Made by a program: the position numbers and the translations under genes. A stretch of DNA of 64,000 nt, from assembly GCF_004296575.1 (NCBI RefSeq), contig NZ_SAYT01000001.1, positions 900,856 through 964,855 on the forward strand, read 5' to 3'. Positions 1-10,865 of this stretch are shown in pieces; position 1 is the stretch's first letter, and every line of letters starts with the position of its first letter. The stretch comes from Dyella amyloliquefaciens. GTDB lineage: Bacteria > Pseudomonadota > Gammaproteobacteria > Xanthomonadales > Rhodanobacteraceae. The notes beneath the pieces are model-generated. The model was not told the DNA's origin. It saw only the letters and a program-made list of their open reading frames with translations, and did no database searches.

Positions 1-1498
1 CAAAGCGCGGGTCCATCGCGTTGATGAAGCCGATGTCGGCCAGCAGCAACAGGCTCGCATCGAGGTGCTCGCCGTCATAAGCGTCTACGAACGTCCCTAG
101 CTTTTCGTTCCATGCGCGCTTTTCAATGCGTTCGTGCAACGCCACGGCCTCGTCGTGCCAATGCCGCGCGCGCTCGTCCAGGCCAAGCTCGGTGGCGATG
201 TGGGCGAGGCGGTCGCAGGCTGCCCAGCACATCGCGGCGGAATAGGTGTGCACCGCGGCGCGCCCACGAAATTCCCACAGGCCCGCATCGGGTTCTTCAG
301 CCATGCGCAGGGCCATGTCGCCCATGCGTTCGAGTCGACGGTAGGTGAGTTCGTCGCCGGGATGTTCCAGTCGCCGGTCGAAGAAGGTCTGCGCCGACGC
401 GAGCACCACCGAACCGTAGACGTCGTTCTGCCGCTGACGCCACGCGTCGTTGCCCACGCGTACCGGTCCCATGCCGCGGTAGCCGGCGAGGCTGTCCACC
501 TGGGTCTCGGTGAGTTCGTGTTCGAAGGTGATGCCGAATACCGGGCCGATCTCGTGCTCGCCGTCGGCGGCCACCAGGTTGAATACGTAGCGGATGTACT
601 CCTCCATGCTGCGCGTGGCTCCCAGCCGGTTGAGGGCGCGCACGGTGAAGGCGGCGTCGCGTAGCCAGCAGAAGCGATAGTCCCAGTTGCGTTGCGAATC
701 CGCAGATTCAGGGATGGACGTGGTGAGCGCCGCCACGATGGCACCGGTGGCTTCGTACTGGCACAGCTTGAGCGTGATCGCGGCACGTATCACCGGCTCC
801 TGCCACTCGTAAGGCACTGAGAGGTTGCGCACCCATTCGCGCCAGTAGGCGAGCGTGCGCTCCAGCGTGTGGTGGATGAAGTCGGCGGGGCTGTGCGTCA
901 ACGTTTCATCCGGGCCGAGCACGAAATGCGCGGGCTTTTCCAGGATGAAGGGCAGGGCACGTTCGATCATCGGCGAGGCGACGTCGCTGGTGAGTCGCTG
1001 GACCACGCCGGTCAACAGGAAGCGGATGTGATTGCTGCCCGAGGTGGTGTGCGGTTCGCTGGCGCCGTATTCGCACAAGGGTCGCAGCAGGACCCGTATG
1101 CGTGGCGACCCGCCGATGGGGCGAACGCGTCGTGCGATCAGGACAGGGTGGTAGACGCGGCCGCGCGAGCGGAAGCGCGGCATGTAGTCGACTATCTCGA
1201 CACCGCCGCCGTGCTTGTCGTACAGGCGGGTGACGAGTACCGCCGTGTTGGCCATGTAATGCTGCTCGGCGCGCTCGAAATCTTCGAGATGGATGGCCCA
1301 GTCGCCACCTTCACGTTGGGGCGACAACAGCGCGCAGAAGCTCGCGTCTCCATCGAAGCGGGGCAGGCAACACCAGACGATGCGGCCTCGCCCATCGATC
1401 AATGCGGCAACACTGCCGTTGCCGATGACACCCAATGCCAGGCTTGGCTGGGTGTCAGGCGCTTCCTCCTGAGGAATGGGCATGTGAGAGGGCTCCAT
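1..1498 (-). CDS. Glycoside hydrolase family 15 protein (trehalase/glucoamylase-like), 3' end cut by window edge
   Basis: About 499 residues are visible and the C-terminus lies beyond the left edge. The N-terminus has the GH15 signature of an LGVIGNGSVAALID stretch followed by WCCLPRFDGD. The catalytic-domain motif RNWDYRFCWLRDA starts near residue 269, and ASLLLLADIGFI lies close to the edge. GH15 enzymes of this bacterial type hydrolyse alpha-glucosidic bonds; several are trehalases. The chosen ATG overlaps the end of otsB by 44 bp; a second in-frame ATG five codons later (1483) is also possible. Overlap with otsB implies one transcript and a role in trehalose turnover. In related genomes otsA usually follows, but it would lie outside the window. 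Substrate is inferred, not shown. Confidence 0.88.
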   Translation of the reverse strand, partial: MEPSHMPIPQEEAPDTQPSLALGVIGNGSVAALIDGRGRIVWCCLPRFDGDASFCALLSPQREGGDWAIHLEDFERAEQHYMANTAVLVTRLYDKHGGGVEIVDYMPRFRSRGRVYHPVLIARRVRPIGGSPRIRVLLRPLCEYGASEPHTTSGSNHIRFLLTGVVQRLTSDVASPMIERALPFILEKPAHFVLGPDETLTHSPADFIHHTLERTLAYWREWVRNLSVPYEWQEPVIRAAITLKLCQYEATGAIVAALTTSIPESADSQRNWDYRFCWLRDAAFTVRALNRLGATRSMEEYIRYVFNLVAADGEHEIGPVFGITFEHELTETQVDSLAGYRGMGPVRVGNDAWRQRQNDVYGSVVLASAQTFFDRRLEHPGDELTYRRLERMGDMALRMAEEPDAGLWEFRGRAAVHTYSAAMCWAACDRLAHIATELGLDERARHWHDEAVALHERIEKRAWNEKLGTFVDAYDGEHLDASLLLLADIGFINAMDPRF

Positions 1499-2258
1499 GC
1501 TTGAGCGCGTGCAAGACGCGGAACAGCCAGGCCCGCGCAGCGGCGGGGTCGGGCAACGCATAGCGGGCAAGGCTGGGCTCGCGGCAACCCACGCGCACGC
1601 TCAATCCGCTTTCGAGATTGGCCATGGCGAAGCCGTGTTCGTCGGTGAGGTCGTCACCCACGTAGACCGGCTGGCGGCCGTGGAACGGCCACGTGCCGAG
1701 CAAGGTCGCCACCGCCTTGCCCTTGTCCATGCCTTCCGGCTTGAGTTCGATCACCTGGTTGCCGGGCTGGATTTCGTAACCCGCCAGTTTCGGCATCACG
1801 GCTTCCACGCTTTCGCGCAAGGCGTCGAATTGCCACGGCGCGGTCCGGCAATGCAAGGCGAACGCCATGCCCTTGTCTTCCAGCGTCACGCCCGGAAAGC
1901 GCGTGGCAATGGAGTCGGCGATTTCACGCACCAGGGTGCGGCGCGCCGAGCCGATATGCACGCCGCGATAGCGGCCGTCGGCACCACGCAGCTCGAGGCC
2001 GTGCAAACCGGCCATGGCCCATGGCGGATGGCCAAACAGGTCGTCCAGATCGTCCAGGCTGCGTCCGCTCACCAGGGCAAATGCCCCATCGAGCGTGGCA
2101 TGGAGGTCTTCGATCAGGTCGCGCAGGCGCGCGTCGACGTACACCTGGTGCGGCTGGTCCACGAAGTCCAGCAAGGTGCCGTCCACGTCCAGGAACATCG
2201 CCCAACGGTCGTCCACGCCAGGGAGTGGCGGGGCCGGGAGATGCGGCTGGGCGGGCAT
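1455..2258 (-). CDS. otsB: Trehalose-6-phosphate phosphatase
   Basis: The 267-residue cytoplasmic HAD-family phosphatase converts trehalose 6-phosphate to trehalose. HAD motif I LDVDGT gives the nucleophile D24 and acid D26. The ALVSGRS segment, the conserved AGLHGLELR stretch and motif IV VGDDLTDEHGF follow in the expected order. The frame stays open 49 codons further upstream, but those residues look non-coding, so the MPAQPH start is preferred; its length then fits OtsB. It is first in a minus-strand operon with the overlapping GH15 gene and is divergent from clpB. Together they suggest osmotic or stress-linked trehalose synthesis and turnover. Confidence 0.92.
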   Translation of the reverse strand: MPAQPHLPAPPLPGVDDRWAMFLDVDGTLLDFVDQPHQVYVDARLRDLIEDLHATLDGAFALVSGRSLDDLDDLFGHPPWAMAGLHGLELRGADGRYRGVHIGSARRTLVREIADSIATRFPGVTLEDKGMAFALHCRTAPWQFDALRESVEAVMPKLAGYEIQPGNQVIELKPEGMDKGKAVATLLGTWPFHGRQPVYVGDDLTDEHGFAMANLESGLSVRVGCREPSLARYALPDPAAARAWLFRVLHALKHGALSHAHSSGGSA

Positions 2259-2373
2259 GGCGGCGAGGGGGGAGGGCGATGACACGGAACGCAGACTACC
2301 AAGGCAAATGTGAAGGCGAGCTATGGACGGCAGCGCTGGCTGAAATGTCGCGGCGCTGTCGTCGCCGTGAACG

Positions 2374-2402
2374 CTTGAATCACATCGCCGTGAGCCGCAT
2401 CT
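2374..2402 (+). promoter_or_regulatory. Candidate sigma-32 (RpoH) heat-shock promoter of clpB
   Basis: A CTTGAAT box (2374-2380) is separated by 14 bp from CCGCATCT (2395-2402). The sigma-32 consensus is CTTGAAA, 13-15 bp, CCCCATNT, so both boxes match with one mismatch each. It ends about 54 bp before the clpB ATG on the correct strand, and clpB is a classical RpoH target. No transcription data are available here. Confidence 0.65.
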
Positions 2403-2455
2403 CACGGTGCAGTGGCGGCGGGGCCGCCAAATCCTTTTGATCGAGGGGGCAACCC

Positions 2456-5038
<2,583 letters not shown>

Positions 5039-5062
5039 TGATTGATCACTGAGGTGTCGGGA

Positions 5063-5100
5063 GTGCCCACGCGGTGATGCAGCGCGGGCACGTTCGTTTT
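5063..5100 (+). terminator. Probable terminator of clpB
   Basis: GTGCCC (5063-5068) pairs with GGGCAC (5086-5091); an inner CGC/GCG extends the stem across one mismatch, and GTTCGTTTT follows. A second small hairpin, CAGTGAT/ATCACTG, spans the stop codon just before it. The T-run is modest, so confidence is moderate. Confidence 0.5.
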
Positions 5101-5121
5101 CGCGGCACGATTTGTCTGCTC

Positions 5122-5147
5122 TTGTAGGAGCGCACCCTGTGCGCGAG
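5122..5147 (+). repeat. REP-like element, GTAGGAGCGCACCCAGTGCG family (variant copy)
   Basis: The core here reads GTAGGAGCGCACCCTGTGCG followed by CGAGG. The internal palindrome GCGCAC...GTGCGC can fold. Close copies occur at 56003, 61894 and 62362 (same strand) and 56061 and 62984 (opposite strand), all between genes. Elements like this are widespread in Xanthomonadales and pseudomonads. Confidence 0.8.
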
Positions 5148-5189
5148 GCCTTTCGCCCCGGTCTCCATGTCTTTCGTTCTTGTTGGAGC

Positions 5190-5960
5190 GGGACGTTGCC
5201 TTCGGTAGCGCCGTTCCCGCGAGGGTGCCGCCTACGCAGCGGGCGTTTCGACGTCCTGCCGGCCGCCGAGTCACTTTTCTTTTGCTGGCCCAAAAGAAAA
5301 GTAACCCAAAGAAAATGGCCTTCAGAGCCAAGGCTCATAGAAGTACGTGGGATAGAAGCGTCGGAGGACTGGGGCAAGCCGAATCAGGGACGTGCTACCT
5401 CATAGGGTGCGGCTACACCGCAACACGCCCATGCGCTGAGGACTTAAAGCAGCCTTGGCGCCCGGCAAATGAACGCCGCGAGCCACCCCACTTCTCCCTC
5501 TCTCCTCCGGGGAGAGGGCCGGGGTGAGGGGCCAATCTTGCGAAAGCACTCAAAGGCACCGAAGCCCGCTTTAAGTCCTCAACGCATGGGTGCGGCGTGT
5601 TGTAGCCACTCGCGAGCGGCGAAGGCGTTCGCCATCCGGGCTCCGATACCTTCAAGACTTTCCCCACATTGCACTACCAGCTCTTCAGGCCATTTTCTTC
5701 GGGTAACTTTTGACGCGAAGCTAATCCCACGGGACTTTGACCCCGGACATTCGCCCTCCGCCCGTCGGGCCGGTTTCGCCGTTAGCACGCAAAGAGCGCG
5801 TGCGTGGACCAGCAAAAGAAAGATGACTCGAGCTTCCTGGGGACTAGCCGCGTCGCCGGCAAGAGAACGAAACGCCCGCCGCGTCCCACGGGTACTTCCT
5901 ACGGTCTTAGGCGGCACCGTGGCGGCGCAGTCACCGACGATAGCCAAGCCCAAGAGGTCA
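5190..5960. repeat. Large imperfect inverted repeat with nested hairpins (gene-free region 5039-6066)
   Basis: The 1-kb gap after clpB shows no convincing gene. Its core is a mirrored structure. The clearest arms are 5411-5450 and 5569-5608, which read as near-complementary copies ending in GAGGACTTAAAGC. Outside them, the left element (5251-5320: perfect 12-bp hairpin ACTTTTCTTTTG/CAAAAGAAAAGT, then AAGAAAATGGCCTTCAGAGC) has a diverged inverted counterpart in about 5680-5830. The centre (5493-5532) is a CTCTCC...GGAGAGGG element of the type also found at 63083 and inside valS. Related hairpins lie at 62121-62148 and 62819-62852. Function is unknown; a dispersed non-autonomous repeat or decayed mobile unit is possible. 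Confidence 0.65.
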
Positions 5961-6068
5961 CCCCCTGATCGGCACGCCTCCAGCGACAGCCCTTTCGCCA
6001 CATCAAAAACCCCTCGCCTTGTCGCAAGTCACTCCCTCGCACCAACCCTCTGTTAACATCCCTCCCGC

Positions 6069-6282
6069 CTGAGGTGACCACCGGCCGCAATGCCGGTGGT
6101 TGAAACGGGAATCCGGTGCGGCGCGTGAGCGCCTAGTCCGGAGCTGCCCCCGCAACGGTAGGCGAACCGCGATCACCCTGATCGCTGGAACGACAGAAAG
6201 CCACTGTGCCAAGTGCATGGGAAGGCGTCGTTCTCAATGGACATGACGTCCTGGTTCGTGAGCCCGGAGACCGGCCTCGAGG
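6069..6282 (+). promoter_or_regulatory. Cobalamin (AdoCbl) riboswitch upstream of btuB
   Basis: Conserved elements appear in the correct order: AAACGGGAATCCGGTGCG, then CCGGAGCTGCCCCCGCAACG, a variable arm, the B12 box (6199-6227, with GCCACTG and GCATGGGAAGGCG), and the closing GTGAGCCCGGAGACCGG. This is the class I aptamer architecture that binds adenosylcobalamin and represses expression. It precedes btuB and probably sets expression of the whole uptake and synthesis cluster. Ends are approximate because P1 pairing was judged by eye. Confidence 0.95.
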
Positions 6283-6349
6283 TACGACCAGACAGGCGGT
6301 GGGCCATGTCATGGATGCCGTGCCTCCGCATGGCCGCCAAGCACCCCTC

Positions 6350-6399
6350 CGCCTGCCCTTTTTCCCTTGTGTTCCGCGCGGGCAGGCGCGGTTGAGGAG
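6350..6399 (+). promoter_or_regulatory. Probable translational expression platform and ribosome site of btuB
   Basis: A perfect 9-bp stem, CGCCTGCCC (6350-6358) with GGGCAGGCG (6380-6388), lies between the aptamer and the ribosome site GAGGAG (6394-6399). CCCCTCC at the left base can extend pairing toward GGAG, which would occlude the site. There is no T-run, so translational control is more likely than termination. The GAGGAG is 7 nt from a TTG codon and fixes the btuB start. Confidence 0.6.
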
Positions 6400-6406
6400 T
6401 AGTGTT

Positions 6407-8254
6407 TTGGCCATCCATTATTCATTGGTCCGTCGTTCCATTCTGGCGACGGCGCTCCTGACTGTTTTCTCTCCGGCGTTCGCCGATGACGCAACCGATC
6501 TCAGTGGCGTGGTGGTAACCGCCACGCGTACGGCGCAGACGCAGGACCAGACGCTGTCTGCGGTTACCGTGATCGATCGTGCCGATATCGAGCGCCTGCA
6601 GCCCGCATCGCTGGCGGACCTGTTGCGCGGCACGCCGGGCATGGTGCTGTCCAACAACGGCGGCCCGGGCAAGGCGACCAGTGCATTCCTGCGCGGCACC
6701 GAGTCCGATCACGTGCTGGTGCTGATCGACGGCATCAAGATCGGCTCCGCCACGCTGGGTAACGCTGCACTGCAGGACATCCCGGTCGAACAGATCGAGC
6801 GCATCGAGATCGTGCGCGGTCCGTTCTCCAGCCTCTACGGCTCGGAGGCGATCGGGGGCGTGATCCAGATTTTTACTCGCCGTCCCGAGGGTGCGTTCGT
6901 ACCAAGCTTCAGCCTGGGCGTCGGCAGCTACAACCATCTCGCCGGTTCGGCCGGCCTCGCCGGCAAGGTGGGCGATGGCTGGTACTCGCTGGAGGCGTCG
7001 CACGACCAGACGCACGGCATCAACGCGTGCCGCGTTGGTGCAGCCGAGGTAGGCGCCGCGTGTTTCGCCGACCAGCCCGACAAGGACGGTTACCGCAATA
7101 CCGCGGTGACCCTGCAGGCCGGCTATCGCTTCAGCGAGCAGTGGGATGCCGATGCCCGCCTGTTCCGCAGCGAAGGCCACAACTGGTACGACGGCACTTA
7201 CAGCGACTCCGACGAGAGCGCCACCCAGGTGGTGGGCGGCCGCGTGCACTACCGTCCGACCAAGGACGTGACCGTGACCCTTAGCGCCGGCACCAGCGGC
7301 GATTTCAGCAAGGATTTCCTGCACGGCGTGTACACCGATCGCTTCGACACGCATCGCGACATCGGTTCACTGCAGGCGGACGTTGGCGTGTGGAGTGGCC
7401 TGCTGACCGGCGGTTTCGACTGGCAGCGCGATGAAGTGGACAGCACCACGGCCTACGCGGTGGACAGCCGCATCAATCGCGGCCTGTTCGCACAGTGGCA
7501 GCAGACCTTCGGCCGCCAGTCGGTGCAGGCGAGCGTTCGCCGCGACGACAACAGCCAGTTCGGCGGCAAGAACACCGGCAGCTTGCTGTGGGGTTGGGAC
7601 TTCACCAATACCCTGCGCCTCACCGCGAGCTACGGTACCGCGTTCAAGGCGCCGACGTTCAACGAGCTGTATTACCCCGGTTATGGCAACGCCAACCTGC
7701 GTCCCGAGAAGTCGCAGAACGTCGAGCTCGGCCTGCGCGGCAATTACGGCTGGGGCTACTGGTCGCTCAACGCGTTTCGCAACAACGTCAGCGACCTGAT
7801 CACCTATGACGCCTCGATCGGCCTGCCGGGCAATGTGGAGAAGGCTCGTATCCGTGGTGCCGAGGGCGTGGTGAGCGGGCACGTGCTGGGCTGGCTGGTG
7901 ACGGGTACGGCCACCTGGCTGGATCCGCGCGACGAGTCGCAGAACTACGACGGCAACCTGCTGCCGCGCCGCGCCCGCCAGATGGCACGCGTCGACCTCG
8001 ATCGCAGCTTCGGCGACTTCAGCGTGGGTGGCAGCTGGTACGTGGCTGGCCGTCGTTACGACGATCTCGCCAATCGCCATCCGCTGGGTGGCTATGCCAT
8101 CACCGACCTGCGCGTGGCGTATGCACTCACGCGCGACCTGAAGGTGCAGCTGGCCCTCAATAACGCGTTCGGCAAGGACTACGAGACCGCCTGGTACTAC
8201 AACCAGCCGGGCCGCAACACCATGCTGACGCTGCGCTACCAGCCGGCCCAGTGA
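6407..8254 (+). CDS. btuB: TonB-dependent vitamin B12 outer-membrane receptor
   Basis: BtuB imports cobalamin across the outer membrane using TonB energy. From the TTG start the protein is 615 residues, close to E. coli BtuB (614). It has a signal peptide ending near SPAFA-DD, a TonB box around residues 31-38 (DLSGVVVT), a plug domain (ADLLRGTPGM, FLRGTESDHVLVLIDG, EIVRGPFSSLYGSEAIGG) and a 22-strand-type barrel ending in an aromatic-rich LTLRYQP. The open frame extends upstream to an ATG at 6206, but that stretch is the riboswitch. The ribosome site GAGGAG 7 nt before TTG, and the signal peptide, decide the start. It heads the cobalamin cluster. Confidence 0.95.
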   Translation: MAIHYSLVRRSILATALLTVFSPAFADDATDLSGVVVTATRTAQTQDQTLSAVTVIDRADIERLQPASLADLLRGTPGMVLSNNGGPGKATSAFLRGTESDHVLVLIDGIKIGSATLGNAALQDIPVEQIERIEIVRGPFSSLYGSEAIGGVIQIFTRRPEGAFVPSFSLGVGSYNHLAGSAGLAGKVGDGWYSLEASHDQTHGINACRVGAAEVGAACFADQPDKDGYRNTAVTLQAGYRFSEQWDADARLFRSEGHNWYDGTYSDSDESATQVVGGRVHYRPTKDVTVTLSAGTSGDFSKDFLHGVYTDRFDTHRDIGSLQADVGVWSGLLTGGFDWQRDEVDSTTAYAVDSRINRGLFAQWQQTFGRQSVQASVRRDDNSQFGGKNTGSLLWGWDFTNTLRLTASYGTAFKAPTFNELYYPGYGNANLRPEKSQNVELGLRGNYGWGYWSLNAFRNNVSDLITYDASIGLPGNVEKARIRGAEGVVSGHVLGWLVTGTATWLDPRDESQNYDGNLLPRRARQMARVDLDRSFGDFSVGGSWYVAGRRYDDLANRHPLGGYAITDLRVAYALTRDLKVQLALNNAFGKDYETAWYYNQPGRNTMLTLRYQPAQ

Positions 8255-8261
8255 TGCACGT

Positions 8262-8286
8262 GCGGGACCGGCCAGGCCGGTCCCGC
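8262..8286 (+). terminator. Strong hairpin between btuB and the btuM-like gene
   Basis: GCGGGACCGG and CCGGTCCCGC form a perfect 10-bp stem with a 5-nt loop, followed by CTTTCCCC. The weak T-run suggests partial termination or an mRNA-stability element. It would lower expression of the downstream genes relative to btuB. Confidence 0.5.
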
Positions 8287-8312
8287 CTTTCCCCCTGAGG
8301 AGGAGTGAAGAG

Positions 8313-8897
8313 ATGAAGATGCCTACCGGTCCACGTTTCGCCGTGCTGGCGCTGCTGCTCGTGCTGGTGATGATGGCCACGCGCTTCAAGCATTTCGGCG
8401 ACATGCTGCATCTGCCCGACGCATCGATGGCGGTGTTTTTCCTTGGCGGCGTCTATCTGCGCCGGCATTGGGCGTTCGTGGGCATGCTGCTGCTGGCCGT
8501 GGCGCTCGACTGGGTCTCGATCACCTATGCAGGCGTGGGCGATTTCTGCGTCACCGCCGCGTACGCATTCCTCCCACTGGCCTATGGCGTGCTGTGGTAC
8601 GCCGGCCGCGGGTATGCACCGAAGCTCACCGGGCAGTTCCACTCGCTGGCTGGCGCATTCGGTGTCGGCTTTGTGGCGGCGGCGCTGTCGTTCGCGATCT
8701 CCAACGGCTCGTTCTACTGGCTCGGCGGCCGTTACCCTGACCCGAATGTCGCGCAGTATCTTGCCCGCCTGTGGCAGTGGGGGCCGCTGTTCGTGCGCAC
8801 CACCTTGAGCTACATCGCCGCGGCCCTGATCGTGCACGCAGTGTGTGCACGGCTTGCGGCACACTCCGCATCGACGCACCACCACCAGGAAGCCTGA
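8313..8897 (+). CDS. btuM: Putative solitary ECF-type cobalamin transporter S-component (BtuM-like)
   Basis: The 194-residue protein is very hydrophobic, with about six predicted membrane segments. It shares the BtuM hallmarks: the N-terminal MATRFKHFGDMLHLPDAS segment and a lone Cys at residue 79 in GVGDFCVTAAYAF. In BtuM of Thiobacillus denitrificans a Cys at the matching position (Cys80) coordinates the cobalt of cobalamin; that family fact is recalled, not aligned here. It sits between the B12 receptor gene and cobO, starts 15 nt after the end of a GAGGAGGAG stretch, and ends 2 nt before cobO. No EcfT or ATPase gene is nearby, which fits a solitary S-component. It would carry corrinoid across the inner membrane. 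Confidence 0.75.
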   Translation: MKMPTGPRFAVLALLLVLVMMATRFKHFGDMLHLPDASMAVFFLGGVYLRRHWAFVGMLLLAVALDWVSITYAGVGDFCVTAAYAFLPLAYGVLWYAGRGYAPKLTGQFHSLAGAFGVGFVAAALSFAISNGSFYWLGGRYPDPNVAQYLARLWQWGPLFVRTTLSYIAAALIVHAVCARLAAHSASTHHHQEA

Positions 8898-8899
8898 GC

Positions 8900-9529
8900 A
8901 TGAACGACGCGGTGGAACCCGCTGGTGAGATGAGTGCCGAAGCGCGCCATCGCGAACGCATGCAGCGCAAGAAGGCGCTGGTCGATCGCAAGATCGCCCG
9001 CGCGACCATCGAGCGCGGCGTGCTGGTGGTGAACACCGGCAATGGCAAGGGCAAGAGTTCGTCAGGCTTCGGCATGCTGGCTCGCTCGCTCGGCCACGGC
9101 TTCCACTGCGGCGTCGTGCAGTTCATCAAGGGCAGTTTTTCCACCGGCGAGGAAGCGTTCTTCCGGCGCTTCCCCGACGAACTGGACTATCACGTGATGG
9201 GCGAGGGCTATACCTGGGAAACCCAGGACAAGACGCGCGACATCCGCACCGCCGAGGCGGCGTGGGCGATCGCGGCAGGCATGCTTGCCGATGCGCGTTA
9301 CGACTTCGTGCTGCTGGATGAACTCAACATCGCATTGGTGAAAGGCTACCTGGACGTGGCCAAGGTGTGCGATGCATTGAAATGCCGACCGGAACAACAG
9401 CATGTGGTCATCACCGGGCGAGGCGCGCCGGATGCGCTGGTGGAACTTGCCGACACCGTGACCGAGATGCGGGTGGTGAAGCATGCCTTCCAGGCGGGCA
9501 TCAAGGCGCAGAAAGGCATCGAGCTTTAA
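8900..9529 (+). CDS. cobO: Cob(I)yrinic acid a,c-diamide adenosyltransferase (CobO/BtuR)
   Basis: The 209-residue cytoplasmic enzyme transfers the 5'-deoxyadenosyl group of ATP to cob(I)alamin or its precursors. The P-loop GNGKGKSS lies at 47-54, and the family block VQFIKGSFSTGEE follows. LLDELNIAL, ITGRGAPDALVELADTVTEM and a C-terminal KAQKGIE segment complete the CobA/CobO fold. The N-terminal extension of about 40 residues with MQRKKALVD is usual in CobO. The ATG lies 2 nt after the upstream stop; the open frame extends upstream but only as a shadow of that gene. Confidence 0.96.
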   Translation: MNDAVEPAGEMSAEARHRERMQRKKALVDRKIARATIERGVLVVNTGNGKGKSSSGFGMLARSLGHGFHCGVVQFIKGSFSTGEEAFFRRFPDELDYHVMGEGYTWETQDKTRDIRTAEAAWAIAAGMLADARYDFVLLDELNIALVKGYLDVAKVCDALKCRPEQQHVVITGRGAPDALVELADTVTEMRVVKHAFQAGIKAQKGIEL

Positions 9530-9566
9530 GCATCGCGTTCCACCCCCAACCTGAGGCCTTCTGTTG

Positions 9567-10865
9567 ATGACCGACGCGGCACGCCATTGTCCCGCCCTCA
9601 TGATTTCCGCACCTGCGTCGGGGCAGGGCAAAACGTCGGTCACGGCCGCGCTGGCGCGCTGGCACGTCCGGCAGGGCCGGCTTGTTCGCGTGTTCAAGAC
9701 GGGGCCGGATTTTCTCGACCCGATGGTGCTGGAGCGCGCCAGCGGTGCGCCGGTCTATCAGCTCGACCTGTGGATGAATGGCGAGGACGACGTCCGTGCG
9801 CGCTTGCATGAAGCGGCGGGCGAGGCCGACCTGATCCTGGTGGAGGGCGTGATGGGGCTGTTCGATGGCGGCCTGTCCAGCGCCGACCTCGCCCAGCGTT
9901 TTGGCTTGCCCGTGCTGGCGGTGATCGACGGCTCGGCGATGGCGCAGACGTTCGGCGCGCTGGCCCTGGGCCTTGCCCGCTATCGCGATGGCCTGGATGT
10001 ATTCGGTGTGGCGGCCAATCGCGTGGGCAGCCCGTATCACGCGCAATTGTTGGCCGGCAGCGTGCCCGACGAGCTGCGCTGGCTTGGCGCCTTGCCCCGT
10101 GATGCGGCGATGGCCTTGCCCGAGCGACATCTCGGCCTGGTGGCGGCTGGCGAGCTGGGCGATATCGATGCGCGGCTCGATGCGCTGGCCGATGCGTGGG
10201 CCCATCATGCATCGGACGCGTTGCCACGCCCGGTCGCTTTTCCGCCGGCCTCGCGCGCCCCGGTGCCGACGAGCCTGCATGGTTGGCGCATCGCCGTCGC
10301 ACGGGATGCCGCTTTCTGTTTCCTGTATCCAGCCAACCTGGATGTGCTGCGCGACGCGGGAGCGGAGCTGCGCTTCTTCTCGCCATTGGCGGGCGATGGG
10401 CTGCCGTCCTGTGACGCGGTGTGGCTGCCCGGTGGCTATCCCGAGCTGCACCTGCAGGCCTTGTCGAGTAACGACATCCTGCGCAGCGACCTGCGTGCTC
10501 ACGTGGATGCCGGCCGTCCACTACTCGCCGAGTGCGGCGGCATGCTGTATGCGCTGGATTCGCTCGGCAATGCGGACGGCGATACGTTCGCCATGGCCGG
10601 TCTGCTGCCGGGACGGGCCGTCATGCAGAAGAAGCTCGGTGGCCTGGGCATGCAGGCTGCGGTGTTGCCGGAGGGCGAGTTGCGCGGGCACACCTTCCAC
10701 TACGCGCAAGCGGAGATTTCGCCGGCGCCGTTGGTGATGGCGACGAATCCGGATGGCGGCCCCAGTCGCGAAGGCATCTATCGGCGTCAGCGCATGACGG
10801 CGAGCTTCATGCACGCCTACTTTCCCTCGCATCCCGCTGCCGCCATCAACCTGTTCCTGCCATGA
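9567..10865 (+). CDS. cobB: Cobyrinic acid a,c-diamide synthase
   Basis: The 432-residue enzyme amidates the a and c side chains of the corrin ring using glutamine and ATP. The dethiobiotin-synthetase-like N-terminal domain begins with ASGQGKTS near 17-24. The C-terminal class I glutaminase has its nucleophile C323 in [32 protein letters not shown] closes the domain. A TTG one codon upstream (9564) has better ribosome-site spacing to GAGG than the ATG, so the true start may be either. Its stop overlaps the cbiB start in ATGA. It acts before CobQ, and its presence without corrin-ring genes suggests handling of imported under-amidated corrinoids. Confidence 0.95.
   Translation: MTDAARHCPALMISAPASGQGKTSVTAALARWHVRQGRLVRVFKTGPDFLDPMVLERASGAPVYQLDLWMNGEDDVRARLHEAAGEADLILVEGVMGLFDGGLSSADLAQRFGLPVLAVIDGSAMAQTFGALALGLARYRDGLDVFGVAANRVGSPYHAQLLAGSVPDELRWLGALPRDAAMALPERHLGLVAAGELGDIDARLDALADAWAHHASDALPRPVAFPPASRAPVPTSLHGWRIAVARDAAFCFLYPANLDVLRDAGAELRFFSPLAGDGLPSCDAVWLPGGYPELHLQALSSNDILRSDLRAHVDAGRPLLAECGGMLYALDSLGNADGDTFAMAGLLPGRAVMQKKLGGLGMQAAVLPEGELRGHTFHYAQAEISPAPLVMATNPDGGPSREGIYRRQRMTASFMHAYFPSHPAAAINLFLP

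Noticed and set aside
5469-6056. Frames in the repeat region after clpB on both strands
   Set aside because: They translate palindromic repeats (for example LLRGEGRGEG) and have no gene features.
6206-6406. N-terminal extension of btuB
   Set aside because: Lies in the riboswitch and its platform; GAGGAG and the signal peptide fix the start at the TTG at 6407.
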